A stretch of DNA of 64,000 bases from Ailurus styani (lineage: Eukaryota; Chordata; Mammalia; Carnivora; Ailuridae): positions 3,021,761 through 3,085,760 of the forward strand of contig LNAC01000162.1 in the NCBI GenBank assembly GCA_002007465.1, written 5' to 3'. The position numbers and the translations under genes were made by a program. This document shows, piece by piece, positions 59,640 through 64,000 of the stretch. Each line of letters begins with the position of its first letter. The first letter of the stretch is position 1. Below the pieces are notes generated by a model, which saw nothing but the letters and a program-made list of their open reading frames with translations, was not told where the DNA came from and made no database searches.

Positions 59640-60058
59640 TAATGTTCTCTCTACTCTTCTAGGTTTGTGGATGAGACCACCCTGTAATAAAACACAAATT
59701 CACAGGAGAAAAACAAGCAGAAGTTTACATGAGGGAGACCCAAGAAAACTGAGTAACTCCCAAAATGACTCAACCCATTACCTTCAATACCATCTCCTTC
59801 TAAAGATATATGAAGACTTTTGAGGTAGGGGAGCCAGTTATGGGAGTTTATGAGGGAAAGAACAGTAAATAAGAGTATGATTGTTACACAGATTTTAGTC
59901 CAAGCCTTCTCCATTGATAAGAATTTCTAGAGATTTACTTATATTCCTCTTTCTGGAATAGACAGGAAGACACCCCTACAAATGGAGATTTCCCTTATAA
60001 GTATAAATGTCTCTTAAAAAAGGGTAACTTTGTTTTAGAACTTCTCCCATGTCTGCTG

Positions 60059-60089
<31 letters not shown>

Positions 60090-60160
60090 ACCTGCTCAAA
60101 ATAATCCTTATGCTAAAGACACACATCTGGCATGGCAAATTCTGTTCACCTTCACAGTTT
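59640..60160 (-). repeat. Possible old LTR-like repeat, family unnamed
   Basis: GTTTACATGAGGGAGACCC, AAAACTGAGTAACTCCC and AAGAATTTCTAGAGATTTAC to CTGCTCAAAATAATCC read like a mammalian repeat family I cannot name. A (TTTG)n run at 60062-60080 lies within. Confidence 0.35.
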
Positions 60161-60164
60161 GGGG

Positions 60165-60620
60165 CCTGGAAACCTGCAAAAAGAAGTATAGGGTAAGATT
60201 TTAACATATTAAGTCAAAGCATTGGAAATATTGATCTAAGACTCTTTCCTTGAAAAGATCTAGGATTACATTAATTAAATTACTATCGGCATGTTTTGTA
60301 AAGGAGTTAAAATTAAAATGTATTAACTTAAAAATAATATAAACTGTTGTAAAGTAAATTGATTCTCCCATTGGATTTTATGTTTCAAATATAAACTTGT
60401 CTAATTAAAGTAGAATTATTACTCAGATGTTCCATGCTTTCTTTTTCGATGTTGCTCTTTTTCACCTTAATCTTCTAGCGGTCACCCTGGGAAATAAGAA
60501 TTAGAGTAGCAAGGTTTTCTAACCTTGTAAACCAGAATCTCTATGGAATCAACTGGTTACACTTTTAAAAGAGTAAACAGCTAACATACTTCACATCTCT
60601 TCTGTGCTGTTTGAGTGTGG
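60165..60620. other. Unassigned AT-rich DNA
   Basis: No gene or recognised repeat. Confidence 0.35.
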
Positions 60621-60622
60621 AA

Positions 60623-60962
60623 TGTTAAAAAGAAAACCACAGGCCTAAAATGGAGTCACTTGTCCTAGACTCACATTGCCAAACTGGGCCTTAACACCTA
60701 ACCTACTTGCAGTTTCCCTCTTCTCCAGGAATATAATTTAAGAAGACCTTTTTGTTCCCCAAAGGGACCTGGTCCCAAATGATCCTTTTTGTTTGTTTGT
60801 GGTTTATGACTTCTTTGTCCCACCTTTTAAAACCTTTCCCTTTTTGTAGCCCTTTGGAGCTCTTTTCTGCTTGCTAGAGGGGATGCTGCCTGATTCATGA
60901 ATCATTCCATAAAGCCAATTAGATCTTTAAAATTTACTCAATTGAATTCTTGCTATTTAACA
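60623..60962 (+). mobile_element. ERV1-type solo LTR
   Basis: Begins TGTTAAAAAG and ends CTATTTAACA, so the termini are TG...CA with a short inverted repeat. U3 has AAAATGGAGTCACTTGTCC, a TATA-like TTTTAAAACC at 60826-60835, and GGGATGCTGCCTGATTCATG, followed by a CATAAAGCC polyadenylation-like signal at about 60910 and U5 CCAATTAGATC. Flanks TGGAA and GGGAA may be a worn 5-bp target duplication. Length 340 bp, solo. Confidence 0.65.
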
Positions 60963-60964
60963 GG

Positions 60965-61505
60965 GAAAAGGTGTAGAGTTAGTGTCAATCATTTGACTAA
61001 CAGTAACCTTGAAATAGGACTATTCCTCTGCAAACTCAACTATTTTGTTTTTCAAATTCCTTTTTCTGTTCAGCAAGTCTAAAAGTGTCTAGTTTTGATT
61101 CTACACTCTTTCCGCAAATGACCCTGAAAACATTTGTGTGTCAGTATCACTTAGCATTTCCAACCACAGCCTCAATAACATGCTGGGTGTTGATGGGTTT
61201 TTAATACTAATGATATCATCTTTTCCATCCTGCAGGGAATCAAAATCATACATCTAACTCCCTTCCTATGGCAGATTTCTCCCTTAACTAAAACAAGCAA
61301 CTTATTCTTGTCCCAATAGACTCTCATTTACAGATGCAGTATTTTTATAAGGCAATGTAGGAACTGAAAACGCTGCACCTTCAACTTAGCCTAATTTATG
61401 TGTCTTTCTTTAAATGTACATGTTGCAATAATAATAAAATGTGACAATAACATTTCAGTGTTGTATAAAAGTATGCTAACTGTAATACTCATGTATAGGC
61501 AGGAA
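60965..61505. other. Unassigned AT-rich DNA
   Basis: No gene or recognised repeat; a short ATAATAATAAAA run lies near 61428. Confidence 0.35.
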
Positions 61506-61507
61506 GA

Positions 61508-61847
61508 GTTAGGGGTCCCCAGAAAGAGAAGTCGTTTTAGGCCCCAAGCTAAAATGTGCTAGGAAGAGCATAAGCTTCATTACCATAACATGGGATGCAT
61601 GTATAGGTATGTTTTCTAAGTATGCCTGTTCAACATTATGCCCACATTTACATGTGATGACAAAACATCCCTTTCTGAATGAAAGAAATCCACTCAGTCC
61701 CACTTGAGGAGTCATGGCTTTGAAAGTTATTCCTGCGATCTCCTTATTTGCTGCAAATAAAGTTCCCTTTGTGTGACAAGTCTATTCTGTGCAGTCTCTA
61801 CCTGTAACTTACCTTAATGGGAGCAAACTCACATTAGTTCTGTTACA
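61508..61847 (+). mobile_element. LTR of the unnamed family, copy 3 (short)
   Basis: Starts GTTAGGGGTCCCCAGAAAG and ends AGTTCTGTTACA, matching both ends of copy 1, but is about 340 bp because the middle of U3 is missing. It shares AGGAAGAGCATAAGCTTC, CCTGCGATCTCCTTATTTGC and CTGCAAATAAAG at 61751-61762. Confidence 0.6.
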
Positions 61848-61849
61848 CA

Positions 61850-62330
61850 CACACTAATTGCTTTATTTCTCACAATATCTCTATTGTTTTTATAATTGAA
61901 ACCCAAAGTTTCTTATATTTACTATAGCCACCATTATCCTGTCTCCTCAATTTTCTGCTAGACATGAACCAATATTTTTGAAGCAAAGAAACCAGCAATG
62001 CCATATATTCTAACACCTGCCTGCTAAGAATATTGTAAATATAGAGTCTTGGGAGGGATAATGGACACGATCTTTTGAAAAACTCAAGCAGCATCTTCCA
62101 CATCAGATCAACATCCACACCAGGTAAGAATCTGGCCTGTTTGATCAAAAAGAGGTGGGGCCTTAAACTCACCAGGCATCCTTCTCTATTGATGAATAGT
62201 TTCAATGAAGAGAAGGTATTTCTTTATATCTAATATATCTTGTGTTTTTGGCCATTGGTTCTTATCTCTTAGAACTAAACAGAAAAGTATAATCTCTTTT
62301 CTGCACTACAGACCTTGGAGTATTTTAAAT
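61850..62330. other. Unassigned DNA
   Basis: No repeat or gene recognised. The 111-codon minus frame at 61870-62205 is the longest in the window but has no recognised domain and no supporting splice or start context. Confidence 0.35.
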
Positions 62331-62334
62331 TTTT

Positions 62335-62450
62335 ATGTTTCTTCCCTCTCCAGCCTTAAGATCTCTTGTTTATTATTTGACAGATCCTCAGTGGACTAAG
62401 TTCCTGGCACACAGTAGGCAGTTTACAAATATTTATTGGATGAATGACAG
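62335..62450 (+). mobile_element. L2 3' end fragment, sense
   Basis: TTCCTGGCACACAGTAGGCAG followed by ATATTTATTGGATGAATG is the L2 3' terminus in sense orientation. Confidence 0.6.
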
Positions 62451-62454
62451 TTTC

Positions 62455-63375
62455 CTCAGATCACAGAGGGTGGAAATAAGACCAGCTTCCTATGCTCAAT
62501 ATGCCTTTATTTGTAAATCTCAATTTGGGTCATCTGAGAAATCTTGGAATTTTTCTTGCTCAGCTTTACCCCAGTCATTGCAAATTTATTCAAATAAAAG
62601 ACTCAGTATTTCAGATCATTAGCATGATTTCTGAGCTGTGTCATTATCAAATTCAATAAGCATGATTTTTGTTTCATTAAAAAAATTATGATAAAATTTT
62701 TGAAGAGGCCAACTGTAGAAGAGTGAGACAATAGACATCTATCCCTCACTAATATTTGGCAAGGAGGTCAGAATTCATGTGACCCTGTCTCTTCATCAAA
62801 GTACCTTTTTAAAAAAAAAATTGTGCCACTATACATATTATATACGAGTATGTCAATTTTTTTCTAAAATTCTAAAATACACCCTAAATAAATAAATAAA
62901 ATCAGTTCAGCAAGCCTTGCTATATTATTGAATTGGTGCTGGTTCTAATAATGCTAATATTCTCTTATGATTACTTCAGTATCTTGTTTTTAATAGCCCA
63001 TTTTCTTAATTTTTTTTCTGGAGATGCTCATTATAATTAGTTTATAATTCTCAGAATCCATTTTATTGAAAACTACAATCTTAGCTCATCTTCATTTTCT
63101 TATTCTATTCCTACTTTCCATGATTTCTATTTCTTACACTATTCTATTAATTTACACAAGCTTGGTGTTTATGATGTTTATGTTGAAATGTTTATGATGA
63201 AATTGAACTTCATGGGTAGACTTTTCATATAGCCCTACATATCTCATTATTTTTCTCATTAGAGCAAGATATACTATGTTAATCAATTTCAAGACCATCT
63301 TTGATGCAGCAAAATAAATCTGAGTTCTATTTAATTTTGTTTTCTGCAAACATTGCCTCAGTTGTAGGTCTTTCT
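62455..63375. other. Unassigned AT-rich DNA
   Basis: No gene or recognised repeat. Confidence 0.35.
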
Positions 63376-63381
63376 CTCTTG

Positions 63382-63399
63382 TTTTTTAAAGATTTATTT

Positions 63400-63430
<31 letters not shown>

Positions 63431-63588
63431 CCCACACATTAGTAGGGGAAGGGGCAGAGAAAGAAGGACAAGCATTCTCCCCAACAAGCAGGAAGCCCAA
63501 CACAGGGCTCCATCCCAAGATTCTGAGATCACAACCTGAGCTGAAATCAAGAGTCAGATGCTTAACTGACTGAGCCACCCAGGCACCC
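63382..63588 (-). mobile_element. SINEC: SINEC, older subtype with (GA)n
   Basis: Antisense; TTTTTTAAAGATTTATTTATTTG, a (GA)n run at 63403-63430, and head complement GAGCCACCCAGGCACCC. Flanks TGTAGGTCTTT (63363-63373) and TGTGGATCTTT (63589-63599) are probably a worn target duplication. Confidence 0.92.
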
Positions 63589-63589
63589 T

Positions 63590-64000
63590 GTGGATCTTTT
63601 ATATGATCAAAACAAAATTTAAAAATCTTCTCTGTTTCTGGTACCCTAGGTTCATTTCTAGGTCTAATCTTATTGTTGATATCCTTAGAGGTTTAAGTCA
63701 GTGTTCCTAATTTGCTTGTATGTTTCTTGCTCATTCTTTCAAAATCTGAACTGATAGAACAGCAATCTACATGGGTTATGGGAATTTTTTTTAGCTGCTT
63801 ATTTTTCCTTTTTGTATTTCTTTGATATTTTAATATTTTCTTTCTTTTATTTCACTTTTTAAAAAAAATAAACATTTGCCAGCCTTCAGTCTGTCTCTTT
63901 TTTGTTATTTCAATTCATGGTGTGATGTCTACTATTTCTGTAAAGTTTTAACATATTTCCTTCAAATATCTGATCGTATGTTCTAATTTGTATTTATATT
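63590..64000. other. Unassigned AT-rich DNA
   Basis: T-rich sequence to the window edge, with no gene or confident repeat. Confidence 0.35.

Noticed and set aside
57790..61847. Possible provirus with the LTR copies at 57.8-58.4 kb and 61.5-61.8 kb as its ends
   Set aside because: The interval holds MER5A, a SINE and a different LTR, with no retroviral gene remnants. The two LTRs differ in length and structure.
61870..62205. 111-codon minus-strand frame, the longest in the window
   Set aside because: No recognisable domain, no splice or promoter context, and a length within chance expectation for 64 kb in six frames.
1..64000. CRISPR array, bacterial operon, phage or other prokaryotic system
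   Set aside because: The repeat content is that of a mammalian nuclear genome. No regularly spaced repeats or dense coding exists.

Overview
This is about 64 kb of AT-rich mammalian nuclear DNA with no gene that I can support. Every open reading frame is short (about 110 codons or fewer). None shows a recognisable domain, and many lie inside repeats, so I annotate no coding sequence, tRNA or rRNA. The window is best read as an intergenic gene desert or the inside of a very large intron.

The organism is a carnivoran. I count about nineteen copies of the tRNA-Lys-derived carnivore SINE (SINEC / CAN-SINE) on both strands: a head reading GCCTGGGTGGCTCAGT, a CT-rich stretch, then an AAATAAATAAA tail. 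About half belong to a young subtype (head GTGGGTTAAAGCCTCTGC, body with TACTTGTGATCTCTCTC) that I associate from memory with mustelids such as ferret, mink, marten or badger. The family-level call is inference; the order-level call is firm.

Layout. 1-5.6 kb: an old hAT MITE, an ERVL-type LTR and three young SINEs, two of them carrying single-N assembly joints. 5.6-9.3 kb: repeat-poor. 9.6-18 kb: L1 3' pieces, a MaLR LTR split by a SINE, an MLT1 LTR and an ERVL-type LTR. 18.7-22.5 kb: a nest of L2, L1 and SINE. 23.7-25.1 kb: an old L1. 25.1-28 kb: repeat-poor. 28-33 kb: L2/MIR fragments, SINEs and the main microsatellites. 33.5-35.6 kb: retroviral-type LTRs. 36-39.6 kb: a sense L1 with a Tigger-like transposon and a SINE inside. 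40.9-42.3 kb: a long L2 fragment split by a SINE. 43.8 kb: an assembly gap in poly-A. 44.5-54 kb: mostly unique sequence with one split MLT1 LTR. 54.3-57.6 kb: an antisense L1 holding an ERV1-type LTR and a truncated SINE. 57.8-61.8 kb: two more copies of the LTR family seen at 35 kb, another ERV1-type LTR and a MER5A element interrupted by a SINE.

I found no new biological system. The points most worth a second look are three assembly faults, three dispersed copies of one LTR family that I cannot name, the nested transposon stratigraphy, a possible retrocopy near 13.1-13.4 kb, a near-empty retroposition event at 58.8 kb, and several repeat-poor islands that could hold conserved non-coding elements. 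Repeat family names come from memory of consensus sequences, not from a database search; boundaries are good to a few bases where a target-site duplication is given and to tens of bases elsewhere.
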